DNA of 64,000 nucleotides, taken from Vibrio sp. RE86 (lineage in GTDB: Bacteria > Pseudomonadota > Gammaproteobacteria > Enterobacterales > Vibrionaceae). Shown here one piece after another: positions 9,514 to 18,888 of this stretch. Below the pieces are notes generated by a model, which was not told where the DNA came from, searched no databases, and saw only the letters and a list, made by a program, of their open reading frames with translations. The position numbers were made by a program, and so were the translations under genes. Where the stretch lies: the NCBI RefSeq assembly GCF_013114545.1, contig NZ_VTXI01000002.1:186001-250000 (forward strand), in the 5' to 3' direction. The stretch's first letter is position 1, and every line of letters begins with the position of its first letter.

Positions 9514-10662
9514 ATGTCCCTAGTTAGATTTGCTCCACTGATTTGTACTGCTGTACCGCTATCCATAATGGCGAGTGAGGATCAGCGCAAAGATATTGAG
9601 CAACCAATAGACTCTGAATTCAAGCTAATCGCCATTCCTTTCTATGATCCTAGTATTCATACTGGCGTGTCAGTTATACCGATGTATAGCTTTTATACAT
9701 ATGATGGACAAACTAGCCCTTCGACCATATCTGCGACCTTAATTTATACACAAAGTGACAGCTATAGCCTGCGTGGGAATACCGATCTGTTACTGGAGAA
9801 ATTTCGTTTAGTTACCGATTTTGGTTTTAACTATTCTGATCTTGACGTGAAGTTCTTTGATAAAGCGAGGCATAAAGCATCCGCAATTCAAGAAGAAATT
9901 AACTTTTTTGGTGACCTCTATTATTCGTTTACAGATACCTTTTTCATGGGCATCGGCGTTAGTTACCAAACAGAAAAATACAGCGGAAAGACCTATCGTG
10001 ACCGAGTGCAGCTATTGGCCGCAAATCGATGCCTATCTTATTGTTCTGATATTGGAGCGTCGATCTCTTTGTTGATCGATACTCGAGAGCATTACTACTA
10101 CCCGCACGGTGGCTATATGTTTTCCATTACTTATGAAGGGCACCAAGAATGGATGGGAAACGACTCTGACGCGACATACTCTCTGTTAGATTCTGACCTC
10201 CGTTATTATCACAGCATCAACGACAAGAATAATCAGTTTTTAGCCGCAAGATGGTTGAACCGATACTTACTCGACTCAGAGCATGCGCCAAGCAGTGCTC
10301 TGAGCCTTTATGGTCGGCAAGGTCGGGATCTTCAAAGAGGCTTTATCGTAGGTAATACCATGCCAACCGCAAATATAACCAGTTTAGAAGTGGAGTATCG
10401 GTACAGCATTGAAGAGAGCGGTTATGAACATATCGACCGCCTTACACTTGTGACATTGACAGGGGTAGGAAAGGCCTATGGGCGTTTAGCTAACCCTCTT
10501 CAAAAAGAGCAAAACTTTAGTGATGCTGATACGTTAGCAATGGTTGGTGCTGGTTTGCGTTATCGCGTTCTAGATGATGAACGAATCAATATACGAATGG
10601 ATGTAACCTACAACAATTCTGATGAGTGGTTGGTCTACTTTGGTCTCGGTGAGAGTTTCTGA
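9514..10662 (+). CDS. BamA/TamA-like surface-antigen outer membrane beta-barrel
   Basis: 382 residues from ATG 9514; an in-frame GTG at 9475 would spoil the signal peptide (MSLVRFAPLICTAVPLSIMA). The mature part is a run of alternating amphipathic strands ending in Phe (VYFGLGESF), the usual C-terminal barrel signal. The block SLLIDTREHYYYPHGGYMFSITYE matches the bacterial surface antigen (D15/BamA) family signature of an RDxxxxPxxG-type strand. No POTRA domains are present, so it is a stand-alone barrel of about 16 strands rather than an assembly factor. It follows the TetR-like gene and shares its operator motif. Exact role unknown. Confidence 0.75.
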   Translation: MSLVRFAPLICTAVPLSIMASEDQRKDIEQPIDSEFKLIAIPFYDPSIHTGVSVIPMYSFYTYDGQTSPSTISATLIYTQSDSYSLRGNTDLLLEKFRLVTDFGFNYSDLDVKFFDKARHKASAIQEEINFFGDLYYSFTDTFFMGIGVSYQTEKYSGKTYRDRVQLLAANRCLSYCSDIGASISLLIDTREHYYYPHGGYMFSITYEGHQEWMGNDSDATYSLLDSDLRYYHSINDKNNQFLAARWLNRYLLDSEHAPSSALSLYGRQGRDLQRGFIVGNTMPTANITSLEVEYRYSIEESGYEHIDRLTLVTLTGVGKAYGRLANPLQKEQNFSDADTLAMVGAGLRYRVLDDERINIRMDVTYNNSDEWLVYFGLGESF

Positions 10663-10703
10663 TGCTACCTGCTATGTTGATTAAGTAAGTTTTAATATTC
10701 ATA

Positions 10704-10737
10704 TATCGATATGCATAACTTTAAATGCATTTCGATA
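10704..10737 (+). promoter_or_regulatory. Operator-like site C, 34-bp dyad
   Basis: TATCG-AT-ATGCAT (10704-10716) is mirrored by ATGCAT-TT-CGATA (10725-10737) around an 8-bp centre. The 13-mer CGATATGCATAAC (10707-10719) differs from sites A and B at one base. It lies about 90 bp before the secreted-protein gene. Confidence 0.6.
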
Positions 10738-10829
10738 ACACCATAGGGTAAACGTGAAGTCTGCCTTTTACGCACACGATGAAATCAACGTGTATACCAC
10801 AACCTTTAATAAACTAGGACCATCCTATT

Positions 10830-11393
10830 ATGAGAAATCTATTCATTATTGCATTAGCGACTTTGTCTTGTAGTGTTTTCGCAAGCAATTTAAAAGATAC
10901 AGTACCAGTGCCAAAAACGAAGTTAGAGCAGTTTAGTGCCAAAACAGGTGTGGTTCTTGTTCGAGGATTTGAAAAAATTGGCTCAGCAACAGGGCTATAT
11001 AGCACGGTGGTTAATGTTGAGAGCAAAGAGTTTACCAATGTCAGTACTGGTCAAAAAGAGTATGGAATAACGATCGAAGCGTTTAAGGAAGATGGACGAT
11101 ACGATAAATCACATACTACTTTTATTGATTATGATGAGATCGATTCTCTTATTGCGGGCATTGATTACATTTCTAAGATAAATCCAGAGGTGACTCAGTT
11201 CCAAGACTTCCAAGCGGACTACTCAACGAAAGGTGACTTGAAAATTTCGACGTTTAGTTCTGGTGATAAAGTGATGGCTGCGGTATCAAGTGGGAAAATT
11301 GGTGGTGTAGCGGCTTACTACAACCTCGCAGACCTTTCTAAGGTTAAAGACCTAGTTCTTAAAGCTAAAACTAAAATTGAAGAAGTCAAATAA
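10830..11393 (+). CDS. Secreted protein of unknown function
   Basis: 187 residues with a clear Sec signal peptide (about 1-18, ending SVFA/SNLK). The mature protein is 169 residues, lysine rich, with no cysteine and no membrane segment. I do not recognise the family. It contains a predicted alternating beta region (YGITIEAFKEDGRYDKSHTTFIDYDEIDSLIAGIDYI) followed by DLKISTFSSGDKVMAAVSSGKIGG. It is preceded by operator-like site C and followed by a terminator. Co-regulation with the TetR-like gene and the barrel gene suggests an envelope-related response, which is inference. Confidence 0.75.
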   Translation: MRNLFIIALATLSCSVFASNLKDTVPVPKTKLEQFSAKTGVVLVRGFEKIGSATGLYSTVVNVESKEFTNVSTGQKEYGITIEAFKEDGRYDKSHTTFIDYDEIDSLIAGIDYISKINPEVTQFQDFQADYSTKGDLKISTFSSGDKVMAAVSSGKIGGVAAYYNLADLSKVKDLVLKAKTKIEEVK

Positions 11394-11401
11394 TCAGGTT
11401 T

Positions 11402-11428
11402 AGCCCCGAAACCCTCGGGGCTATTTTA
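11402..11428 (+). terminator. Intrinsic terminator
   Basis: AGCCCCGA and TCGGGGCT form a stem around AACCC, followed by ATTTTAT. It ends the secreted-protein transcript. Confidence 0.85.
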
Positions 11429-11442
11429 TATTGGGCTTTAAT

Positions 11443-12738
11443 TTACGCTAGCGTTGCCGCAGTCTGATTCCCCATGGCAATCAACTTATTAAGAATACGT
11501 TCGCCATCAGCACGTAGGCCGTTGTGCTCATATTCATTGGTGATCCATGCTTTAGCGTTCGGAATAAGAGCCAGAGTTTCGCGGCTAATATCCATTTCGA
11601 CAAACATATCATCTGCATAAACCGCGCAGCTTACAGGAACTCGGTTTTGGCTCAGTACTTCTGCATTGTAAAGCGACGTCCAATCGGTTTTTTCAGCGAG
11701 TAGTTCGGCTACTTCTTTCAGTGGTTTTAAACACTCATATTGGTCAAACATCCAAGGGAATACCATTTCACCTGTGAACAAGAATGGCTTGCCAGGTTGG
11801 TAGTTAAACGCTTCATGTTGTTGACGAACGCGATGAGCACTCCACTGTGACGCAAAACCTTGGCAATAAATGGACTCGTGCAGAATTGCGTAGATAGGGT
11901 TGGTCTGAAACCCTTGCTCCATCAACATGCTATTTAAGAATTCGTAGCGAAGCTGTGGCTTACCGTTCACTTCGACAAATGCGTTCTCAAGCAAGTAGTA
12001 GGTTGGTAAGAACGTATCGCTCATACCAAAATTGATACCAATTTGTTGGAACTGCTCAGCGGTAAAGCGCTGGCCATTTGGTAGAAGCTCTTCGTTGCTA
12101 ATTAAGTGGTCAGCAATGTCTTGGCACAACTCTTGAGCTTTGGGAAACTGCTCGAAGAAGGCTTGGTTCTTTTCAAGAGTACGTTTAAAGGTCGCTTGAT
12201 AAACATCATCTGGATGACGTGAAATCGATGGAACACCACCAGTAATGTAGCTGCGAGATAAGCTATCTGGAAACAGTGACAAATAGGTCAGCGAGCAAAA
12301 TCCACCAAAGCTCTGCCCTAGAATCGCCCACTGAGTTACGCCAAATTTTTCACGAATGGCTTCTGCGTCGCGAACGATGTTGTCTGCTCGAAAGTGACTC
12401 AGGTACTCTGCTTGTTCTTGAGCTGTCAGGTGCGCCAGTGTTTGATGCGTAATGACAGAGCTATTTCCGGTACCTCGTTGGTCAAGTAGCAGCACACGGT
12501 ACTCTTGCAGTGCACGTTTCACCCATCCACTGTTGCCATTTTGACGTGGAGAAGGAAAGCCAGGGCCTCCTTGAAAATAAACTAACCACGGCTTTTGATT
12601 GTCGCCGTCTGACACAAGGCTAAGTTCACGCGCAAAAACCTCAATAATACCTTTGTTTGGGTTTGAGTAATCGAGCGGCAGCTGGAACGTGTGGGGCGTG
12701 TACTTTACGCCGGAATCAATAAATTCTTGAGCATTCAT
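11443..12738 (-). CDS. pip: Proline iminopeptidase (prolyl aminopeptidase, S33)
   Basis: 431 residues, alpha/beta-hydrolase fold. It releases N-terminal proline from peptides in the cytoplasm. Visible features are the oxyanion-hole block QGGPGFPSP (57-65), LLLDQRGTGNSS, the nucleophile elbow GQSFGG with Ser143, and a C-terminal EYEHNGL region that supplies the catalytic His. The length fits the large Aeromonas-type enzyme (about 425 residues) rather than the roughly 310-residue form. The gene is monocistronic on the minus strand. The ribosome binding site at the chosen ATG is weak. Confidence 0.9.
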   Translation of the reverse strand: MNAQEFIDSGVKYTPHTFQLPLDYSNPNKGIIEVFARELSLVSDGDNQKPWLVYFQGGPGFPSPRQNGNSGWVKRALQEYRVLLLDQRGTGNSSVITHQTLAHLTAQEQAEYLSHFRADNIVRDAEAIREKFGVTQWAILGQSFGGFCSLTYLSLFPDSLSRSYITGGVPSISRHPDDVYQATFKRTLEKNQAFFEQFPKAQELCQDIADHLISNEELLPNGQRFTAEQFQQIGINFGMSDTFLPTYYLLENAFVEVNGKPQLRYEFLNSMLMEQGFQTNPIYAILHESIYCQGFASQWSAHRVRQQHEAFNYQPGKPFLFTGEMVFPWMFDQYECLKPLKEVAELLAEKTDWTSLYNAEVLSQNRVPVSCAVYADDMFVEMDISRETLALIPNAKAWITNEYEHNGLRADGERILNKLIAMGNQTAATLA

Positions 12739-12927
12739 TTTGTTGTTTTGACTTCCATGAAGTGGTGATGGGGTATCTTACCCCGATGCTGTTAACAGAC
12801 CAACGTAAGTTTTAGTAACTGTGGTGCGCGTATGCCGATGCATAATGTTGAGTGACCACGGTCAAAGGTCGGCGTATCCTAAACACCTAGAGTCACGGAC
12901 TTTAAATCTAACTAAAAGAACGAAACT

Positions 12928-13557
12928 ATGAACTATTTTGAATCTCCGTTTGCGGGTAAATCGTTGATCGAACAAATCACTAACCCCAATATTATTGCGG
13001 GTCGTCACAGCTACTATTCGGGCTACTACCATGGCCATAGCTTTGATGATTGCGCTCGCTACTTGTCACCAGAGAGGGATGATGTCGATAAACTGATTAT
13101 TGGCAACTTTTGTTCAATTGGATCAGGCGCTGTTTTTATGATGGCGGGCAACCAAGGGCACCGCTCCGATTGGATAACAACTTTCCCATTTTTTTACCAA
13201 GACAATACTCACTTCTCTGACGCAGAAGATGGCTTTGAACGAGCAGGTGACACGGTGATTGGGAACGACGTTTGGATTGGTTCTGAGGCGATGATCATGG
13301 CGGGAGTCACGATCGGCGATGGTGCAATCATTACAAGTCGAGCGTTAGTGACCAAAGATGTAAAACCTTATGAAGTGGTTGGTTCAAACCCTGCCAAACA
13401 TATTAAGTTTCGCTTTTCGCCAGAGCAGATCAGTAAGTTGAGTGACATGCAGTGGTGGCATTGGTCTGACGAACAACTTGCTGGCGCAATGAAACTACTA
13501 AGCAGCGCAGACATTGATGGCTTGTACCATTACTGGCAACAGCATATTCGATCATGA
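12928..13557 (+). CDS. catB: Type B chloramphenicol O-acetyltransferase (xenobiotic acetyltransferase)
   Basis: 209 residues, left-handed beta-helix (hexapeptide repeat) acyltransferase. The N-terminus [13 protein letters not shown] and the blocks [53 protein letters not shown] and [11 protein letters not shown] are diagnostic of CatB/XAT enzymes. The catalytic His is in GNQGHR. The family acetylates chloramphenicol with acetyl-CoA. There is no integron attC site or integrase nearby, so this looks like a resident chromosomal copy. Whether it gives clinically relevant resistance is unknown. Confidence 0.92.
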   Translation: MNYFESPFAGKSLIEQITNPNIIAGRHSYYSGYYHGHSFDDCARYLSPERDDVDKLIIGNFCSIGSGAVFMMAGNQGHRSDWITTFPFFYQDNTHFSDAEDGFERAGDTVIGNDVWIGSEAMIMAGVTIGDGAIITSRALVTKDVKPYEVVGSNPAKHIKFRFSPEQISKLSDMQWWHWSDEQLAGAMKLLSSADIDGLYHYWQQHIRS

Positions 13558-13658
13558 GTTCGTATTATATGTAAGACAAAGCGAGGGATTAAGTGACCTC
13601 GACTTTGTTTTATTCATGGTAACCGATAAGGTGGCTTTACCTTCAAAAATGGAGAGAA

Positions 13659-14162
13659 ATGCCAATGGATTTACCCGCTGAAGCCGATATTCATCCTTAC
13701 CTTCCGCAAGCTTACTTTGCTGATAGCTTTTCAATTGAGCTTCCCTATCAAGGAGAGTCGGCTCTAGAGATCTATTTTGAGATGGTCAATCGCACGCCTA
13801 AATGGGTGAACGTCTTGATGGATTTACGTAATCGCATTGTGTCCAAGCTGGGTTTGAAGCACCTAGGACGAATGGGGGATGTAGACAATAAGAAACCTAT
13901 GGAGGATTACCAAGTTGGCGATCAAGTGGGGATCTTTTCTATTGTCAGCCTACGCCATAATGAAGTTGTGGTGGAGGATTGCGATAAGCACCTTAATGTT
14001 CGTTTGTCGTTTCTTCTTGTGCCAAAGGGAAACATGGCAACCTTGCATGCTACGACGGTCGTCCATGTCAAAAATCGCTTTGGAAAAATCTACATGCTTT
14101 TTGTTGCTCCGGTACATAAAGTGATAGTGCCTAAATCTTTGAATACTTTACTGCCTCGTTAG
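13659..14162 (+). CDS. DUF2867-like protein
   Basis: 167 residues, no signal peptide. The pattern (VNRTPKWVNVLMDLRNRIVSKLGL, then a short QVGDQVGIFSIVSLRHNEVVVEDCDKHLNVRLSFLL beta region) resembles the DUF2867 family, whose biochemical role is not known. GGAGAG just upstream supports ATG 13659. It stands alone between catB and the pirin gene. Confidence 0.7.
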   Translation: MPMDLPAEADIHPYLPQAYFADSFSIELPYQGESALEIYFEMVNRTPKWVNVLMDLRNRIVSKLGLKHLGRMGDVDNKKPMEDYQVGDQVGIFSIVSLRHNEVVVEDCDKHLNVRLSFLLVPKGNMATLHATTVVHVKNRFGKIYMLFVAPVHKVIVPKSLNTLLPR

Positions 14163-14274
14163 CTTTTACTTATTCAATTTTTTCGAACGACTAGCTCTAA
14201 TCCCTATGCTCCAGTTCCTTGGTTGAAGCGTTAAACTGTTTTCATTCAGTTAAAGCACAGCTAAGGGGCTTACT

Positions 14275-15123
14275 ATGAGCAACTCAAGACAAATCAACCA
14301 AATCATTCGAGCGCATGCGACATCCGATGGTGATGGAGTGAAAATCAAGCGTGTGGCTGGTTTTAACAATGCGGAATTTTCTCCTTTCTTAATGATGGAT
14401 GAACTTAAGTCCGATCAGCGAGCAGATTATGTTGGCGGCTTTCCTCCTCACCCGCATCGCGGTATTGAAACCTTAACCTATATGATGAAAGGCCATTTCC
14501 AACATAAAGACCATATGGGTAATGTCGGTGAGCTGAGATCTGGCGGCGCTCAATGGATGGCTGCGGGGCGTGGAGTGATTCACAGTGAAATGCCAATTAT
14601 GGAAGAGGGTGATTTACACGGTTTCCAGATTTGGATAAACCAGCCTGCTCGCGACAAAATGAAGCCCGCACAATATTTTGATTTTCAACCTGAAATGATC
14701 ACAGAACATGCCACGCCAGAGCTCGGCTTACTGAGAGTATTAGCGGGTTCAGTGACAGCGAATAGTCAGTTAGTTAAAGGCCCATTAGATAAAACAGGCG
14801 TTGATCTCACCGTATCCGACTGGCGCGCAGAACAAGGTCAGAGGGTGTCAATTGCGACACCAGAAGCGTTCAACATGATGGTCTACAGCCATCAAGGATC
14901 ATTGACGATTGGTGGCAAGCAGTTAAAGCAAGGAGAAATGGCGCTATTGACCAAGGGGGAGTTGGCAGAGCTAAGCGCATTAGACTCGGTCGGTGCACTT
15001 GTATTCTCTGGCCAGCCCATTGATGAGCCTGTTGTGCACTATGGCCCGTTTGTTATGAATAGTATGGCGGAAATCGAACAAACCATTCATGACTACAACT
15101 CAGGTGTGTTCGAAACGTATTAA
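14275..15123 (+). CDS. Pirin-family bicupin protein
   Basis: 282 residues with the pirin N-terminal cupin: FNNAEFSPFLMMDEL, then GFPPHPHRGIETLTYMMKGHFQHKDHMGN, which holds the metal-ligand histidines, and LRSGGAQWMAAGRGVIHSEMP with another His and Glu. A degenerate second cupin follows (to about residue 270). Bacterial pirins bind iron; some have quercetin dioxygenase activity and others act as regulators, so the reaction is not fixed. ATG 14275 follows an AAGGGG stretch. Confidence 0.92.
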   Translation: MSNSRQINQIIRAHATSDGDGVKIKRVAGFNNAEFSPFLMMDELKSDQRADYVGGFPPHPHRGIETLTYMMKGHFQHKDHMGNVGELRSGGAQWMAAGRGVIHSEMPIMEEGDLHGFQIWINQPARDKMKPAQYFDFQPEMITEHATPELGLLRVLAGSVTANSQLVKGPLDKTGVDLTVSDWRAEQGQRVSIATPEAFNMMVYSHQGSLTIGGKQLKQGEMALLTKGELAELSALDSVGALVFSGQPIDEPVVHYGPFVMNSMAEIEQTIHDYNSGVFETY

Positions 15124-15199
15124 GAATAGTCTTTGGAGCTCAGTTTGAGCTTCGCATAGTCAAAAACCAACATTCCACTGCCGTTGATTTTTGTTTTAG

Positions 15200-15226
15200 C
15201 CACGCTTCAATGCGTGGTTTTTTATT
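15200..15226 (+). terminator. Intrinsic terminator after the pirin gene
   Basis: CCACGC (15200-15205) and GCGTGG (15212-15217) form a stem followed by TTTTTTATT on the plus strand. Confidence 0.88.
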
Positions 15227-15231
15227 GCCAG

Positions 15232-15262
15232 AAATAAAAAGCCCTCACACTTGAGGGCTTAT
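15232..15262 (-). terminator. Intrinsic terminator of the aryl polyene operon
   Basis: GCCCTCA and TGAGGGC (about 15241-15260) form a stem. On the minus strand it is followed by TTTTTATTTC, placed just after the apeR stop codon. Confidence 0.85.
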
Positions 15263-15279
15263 TGGATAAGGCTTTCAGG

Positions 15280-16503
15280 TTAGATCTTTTTGAAGATGAT
15301 CGACGTGTTGATACCACCAAAAGCAAAGTTATTGCTCATCAAGTATTCCACGTTAAGCTCTCGACCTGAGCCTGTAATGTAATCTAGGTTGCCACACTGC
15401 TCATCGAGGCTATCTAGGTTTAGTGTTGGGCTAAACCATCCTGTGTGCATCATCTCTAGGCTTAACCACGCTTCAATCGCACCACAAGCGCCAAGCGTAT
15501 GACCAAAGTAGCTCTTTAACGAACTGATCGGCACTTTACCCAGGGCGTTGGCTGTTGCGTTACTCTCTGCAATATCGCCACGGTCTGTAGCTGTACCATG
15601 CGCTGAGACATAATCGATTCTGTCCGCCTCAATGCCTGCATTTTGCAGTGCCATTTCCATACAAATCTGCATGGTTTCCATCTGTGGCTGAGTCACATGA
15701 GCGGCATCGCAGTTGCTAGCAAAGCCGATGATTTCCGCAAAGATCGTCGCCCCGCGCGCTTTGGCATGTTCGTACTCTTCTAAAACGAGCGTACCTGCAC
15801 CTTCACCAATCACCAAGCCGTCACGATGCGTATCGTAAGGGCGAGGCGTCGACTTAGGCGCATCATTCTTTAAGCTGGTGGCAAACAGAGTATCGAAGAC
15901 CGCTGACTCTGTTGGGCAAAGTTCTTCACCACCACCAGCCACCATGACGGTTTGATAACCGTGCTTGATGGCTTCAAAAGCGTAACCAATCGCTTGGCTG
16001 CCTGACGTACATGCGCTGCTGGTTGGAATGACACGACCTTTAAGCCCAAAGAACAGACCGACGTTAACTGCGGTTGTGTGTGGCATCATCTGAACATAAG
16101 TGGTTGCAGTGATGGCTTTGGTGGTTTTTTCATTCAGCATTACGCCAAATGCGCCAATGGCATCGGTACTGCCTGTTGACGAACCGTAAGCGATACCTGT
16201 CTGTCCATTGGTCAGGACTGGGCTGCCAATTAGGCCGGCTTGTTCAAGCGCGTTTTCAGTCGCGACAGTAGCCAGTTTAGACACTCGGCCCATACCACGG
16301 ACTTGCTTGCGCTTGTAATGTTTTGGCAGTTCAAAATCGTCAACAGGTGCGGCCAACTTGGTGTTTAAGCCATCGTACTGCTCATAAGAGGGCATGTATT
16401 GGGTGGCATTTTCACAAGCGCGCAGTTTAGGTTCAATCGCTTGCCAGTCATTACCAAATGCAGTAACGCCCGACATACCTGTAACAACGACGCGGCGGCT
16501 CAT
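15280..16503 (-). CDS. apeR: Aryl polyene ketosynthase (ApeR-type)
   Basis: 407 residues, FabF/FabB-like condensing enzyme. The triad is complete: Cys165 in SSACTSGSQ, His302 in SAHGTATDRGD and His335 in SYFGHTLGACGAIE. In characterised APE pathways (Xenorhabdus doucetiae and E. coli clusters) this ketosynthase works with the ACPs during polyene assembly. It is the last gene of the 17-gene minus-strand operon and overlaps apeQ by 4 bp (ATGA). The symbol is assigned from position and family. Confidence 0.88.
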   Translation of the reverse strand: MSRRVVVTGMSGVTAFGNDWQAIEPKLRACENATQYMPSYEQYDGLNTKLAAPVDDFELPKHYKRKQVRGMGRVSKLATVATENALEQAGLIGSPVLTNGQTGIAYGSSTGSTDAIGAFGVMLNEKTTKAITATTYVQMMPHTTAVNVGLFFGLKGRVIPTSSACTSGSQAIGYAFEAIKHGYQTVMVAGGGEELCPTESAVFDTLFATSLKNDAPKSTPRPYDTHRDGLVIGEGAGTLVLEEYEHAKARGATIFAEIIGFASNCDAAHVTQPQMETMQICMEMALQNAGIEADRIDYVSAHGTATDRGDIAESNATANALGKVPISSLKSYFGHTLGACGAIEAWLSLEMMHTGWFSPTLNLDSLDEQCGNLDYITGSGRELNVEYLMSNNFAFGGINTSIIFKKI

Positions 16504-17225
16504 ACTAGGCCTCCGTTAACGGAAATGACTTGGCGAGTTACGTAACCTGCAATATCCGACATTAAGTAGCTGACAAGGCCTGCGACTTCTTCCGGTTCAC
16601 CCATACGGCGCAGTGGAATCTGTGGCATCGCATGTTCTTTTACATGCTCGTCGACCATTCCAGTATCAATCAGACCAGGGGCTACGCAGTTTACGGTGAT
16701 CTTGCGCTTGGCAAGTTCCAGTGCCAGCGATTTAGTCGCACCAATCACACCTGCTTTGGCTGCGCTGTAGTTGGTTTGGCCACGGTTACCCATCAAGCCT
16801 GATACCGAAGCTAATGTGACGATTCGGCCACCTTTGCGTTTTTGCACCATCGGCATTACACAAGGGTGTAGAACGTTGTAAAAACTGTCTAAGTTGGTAT
16901 GGATAACACCATCCCACTCTTCTTCGGTCATGGCAGGGAAAGCGGTGTCACGTGTGATACCAGCATTATTGACCACACCGTAGTATGCGCCATGCTCTTC
17001 GATGTCAGCCTCTAATTTGGTGCGACACTCTTCGCGATTACTGATATCAAACTGAATCAAGCGACCCTGACCGCCATTTTCAATGATTGTATTTAAAGTG
17101 TCTTGAGCGCCTTTCTCATCGCCCATGTAGTGGACAACAATAGTGAATCCATCTGTCGCTAGTTGAGTAGCGATCGCTTTACCGATCCCTTTACTCGCGC
17201 CTGTGACTAATACTTGTCGGATCAT
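16500..17225 (-). CDS. apeQ: 3-oxoacyl-ACP reductase (ApeQ-type)
   Basis: 241 residues, FabG-like short-chain dehydrogenase. The Rossmann motif is GASKGIGKA (9-17), with NNAG at 86-89 and the catalytic Ser140, Tyr153 (YSAAK) and Lys157. It reduces the 3-ketoacyl-ACP made by the APE ketosynthases, using NADPH. It overlaps apeP and apeR by 4 bp on either side, which suggests translational coupling. Confidence 0.9.
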   Translation of the reverse strand: MIRQVLVTGASKGIGKAIATQLATDGFTIVVHYMGDEKGAQDTLNTIIENGGQGRLIQFDISNREECRTKLEADIEEHGAYYGVVNNAGITRDTAFPAMTEEEWDGVIHTNLDSFYNVLHPCVMPMVQKRKGGRIVTLASVSGLMGNRGQTNYSAAKAGVIGATKSLALELAKRKITVNCVAPGLIDTGMVDEHVKEHAMPQIPLRRMGEPEEVAGLVSYLMSDIAGYVTRQVISVNGGLV

Positions 17226-17686
17226 TGTTGACTCCTAATCTTCATTTCTTCTAATTTTTCTTCTGACGGAACATAGACGTTGAGCTGGCAACTCGCCATC
17301 ACTTGTTGCTCAAATTCAATGCGCGCTGTAAATACAGCCATACCATTATCTTCCATCAGTTTTTCAGCGTACACATCAAGCAGTTGACCGTTTTGGAATC
17401 GATCGCAATGTGAAGAGTAACGACGGCTGCCAAGTAAGAAACCAATCGGTGGTTCTTCACCCTTCTGTTTGGCGTGATAGCCTGACCATGCTGCGACGGA
17501 TTGGGCCATAAACTCGATACCTACATAAGCAGGAATCGTCTGAGATTCAGCGTTGAAAAACGGGTTTTTCTCGCCAATCTCAACTTGGCAATAAATTGAA
17601 TCCTGCTGAATATCGATCGCTCTATCGATTAAAATCATGGGTTCATCATGAGGCAGCAAGTGCCCAATAGGGGGATAGTTAGTCAT
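17222..17686 (-). CDS. apeP: 3-hydroxyacyl-ACP dehydratase subunit (ApeP-type)
   Basis: 154 residues from the ATG at 17686. Hotdog-fold dehydratase: YPPIGHLLPHDEPMILIDRAI, then AYVGIEFMAQSVAAWSGYHA, which is the helix carrying FabA/FabZ-like active-site residues. In the Xenorhabdus system ApeP pairs with ApeI to form the functional dehydratase. I moved the start downstream from an upstream in-frame Met because this ATG overlaps the apeO stop by only 8 bp and gives the normal family N-terminus. Confidence 0.88.
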   Translation of the reverse strand: MTNYPPIGHLLPHDEPMILIDRAIDIQQDSIYCQVEIGEKNPFFNAESQTIPAYVGIEFMAQSVAAWSGYHAKQKGEEPPIGFLLGSRRYSSHCDRFQNGQLLDVYAEKLMEDNGMAVFTARIEFEQQVMASCQLNVYVPSEEKLEEMKIRSQQ

Positions 17687-18866
17687 GGGTGTAACCGAAA
17701 ATAAGACTAATGTTATTACCACCAAATGCAAAGGAGTTACTTAAAATGGCTTTGCCTTGCAGCTTGGTTGTGCTTTCAACCAAGTTGACTTGAATGTCTT
17801 CTGCTCTGTTTTGGCAATGCTGAATAGGCAGTGGTAAATCGTGTTTTAAAAGGTGCCAAGCAATGGCGGCTTCAGTCGCACTAGCGGCACCTAAAGTGTG
17901 TCCTGTTAAAGGCTTGGTTGAGCTGACGGGAACGGAGCTTCCAAACAGACGATAAATCGCTTTGCTCTCCATACTGTCATTGAGAGGTGTCGCTGTTCCG
18001 TGGGCATTGATGTAGCCGATGTCATTGATGGTTAGCCCGGCATCATTGAGCGCTTTATTCATTGCTTGCTCAGCGCCGTTGCCTTCTGGGTGTGGTGCTG
18101 AGATATGATGGGCATCTGAGCTATCTCCCGCCCCAAGTAGCGCGACGGGTGAATGTTGATTGCTGAGCAACATAAACGCCGCTGATTCACCAATATTGAT
18201 CCCATCTCGGTCATCGCTAAATGGTTGGCACAAGTTGCTCGAAAGCGCTTCTAAACCATGGAATCCATTCAGTGTTAATTGGCATATTGTGTCTGCACCA
18301 CCTACGACAACGGCATCGACAAGTCCACTTCTTAATAGACGCTGGGCTGAAATAAACACACGGCCGCTCGACGAACATGCGGTAGAGATGGAATAACATG
18401 GCCCTGTAATACCAAAATACTGAGCAACGAACTCACTGCTGTTACCAAGCTCTTGTTTACGGTAGTGGTACTCTTGAGGGTATTCGCCGTCATCAAGTTT
18501 GTGCTTGAAAGCCACTTCACCATCTGAAATACCTGATGTGCTGGTACCAACGATGACAGCGATACGAGAAGAACCATACTGCGAAACAGCCTGCTGCACG
18601 TCTTGCTCAATCTGTTTGAGAGCGGACAACGCCAGTTGGTTATTGCGGGTATCGAATTGGCTTAAATGCTTTGGGATGTTTGGTAGCGAATCATCAACTC
18701 TGCCGACAATCGTGGAGGCTCCTGTATTGAGCGCCTGATCGTCACGAACCATATTCGCGTTTCGTTGGCCGGACAAACATTGATGAATGTCAGTTGCACT
18801 CGCGCCCATCGCGGAGTGAAAGCCGCAAGCTTGGATGTAAATTGGTTTAGATACGTTCGTCGACAT
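17679..18866 (-). CDS. apeO: Aryl polyene ketosynthase (ApeO-type)
   Basis: 395 residues. Active-site residues are Cys164 (STACSSSG), His289 (NAHGTATPLNDS) and His323 (LTGHTLGAASATE), so it should be catalytically competent. In the characterised pathway ApeO works as a heterodimer with the short, Cys-less ApeC, which is also present in this operon. The ATG at 18866 is preferred to a TTG at 18905, but neither has a strong ribosome binding site. Confidence 0.87.
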   Translation of the reverse strand: MSTNVSKPIYIQACGFHSAMGASATDIHQCLSGQRNANMVRDDQALNTGASTIVGRVDDSLPNIPKHLSQFDTRNNQLALSALKQIEQDVQQAVSQYGSSRIAVIVGTSTSGISDGEVAFKHKLDDGEYPQEYHYRKQELGNSSEFVAQYFGITGPCYSISTACSSSGRVFISAQRLLRSGLVDAVVVGGADTICQLTLNGFHGLEALSSNLCQPFSDDRDGINIGESAAFMLLSNQHSPVALLGAGDSSDAHHISAPHPEGNGAEQAMNKALNDAGLTINDIGYINAHGTATPLNDSMESKAIYRLFGSSVPVSSTKPLTGHTLGAASATEAAIAWHLLKHDLPLPIQHCQNRAEDIQVNLVESTTKLQGKAILSNSFAFGGNNISLIFGYTHD

Positions 18867-18888
18867 GATGTTTACTATGGCGTTGCTA

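Noticed and set aside
12928..13557. Type B chloramphenicol acetyltransferase as an integron gene cassette
   Set aside because: No attC-like site, integrase or other cassette is nearby, and the flanking genes look like ordinary chromosomal ones.
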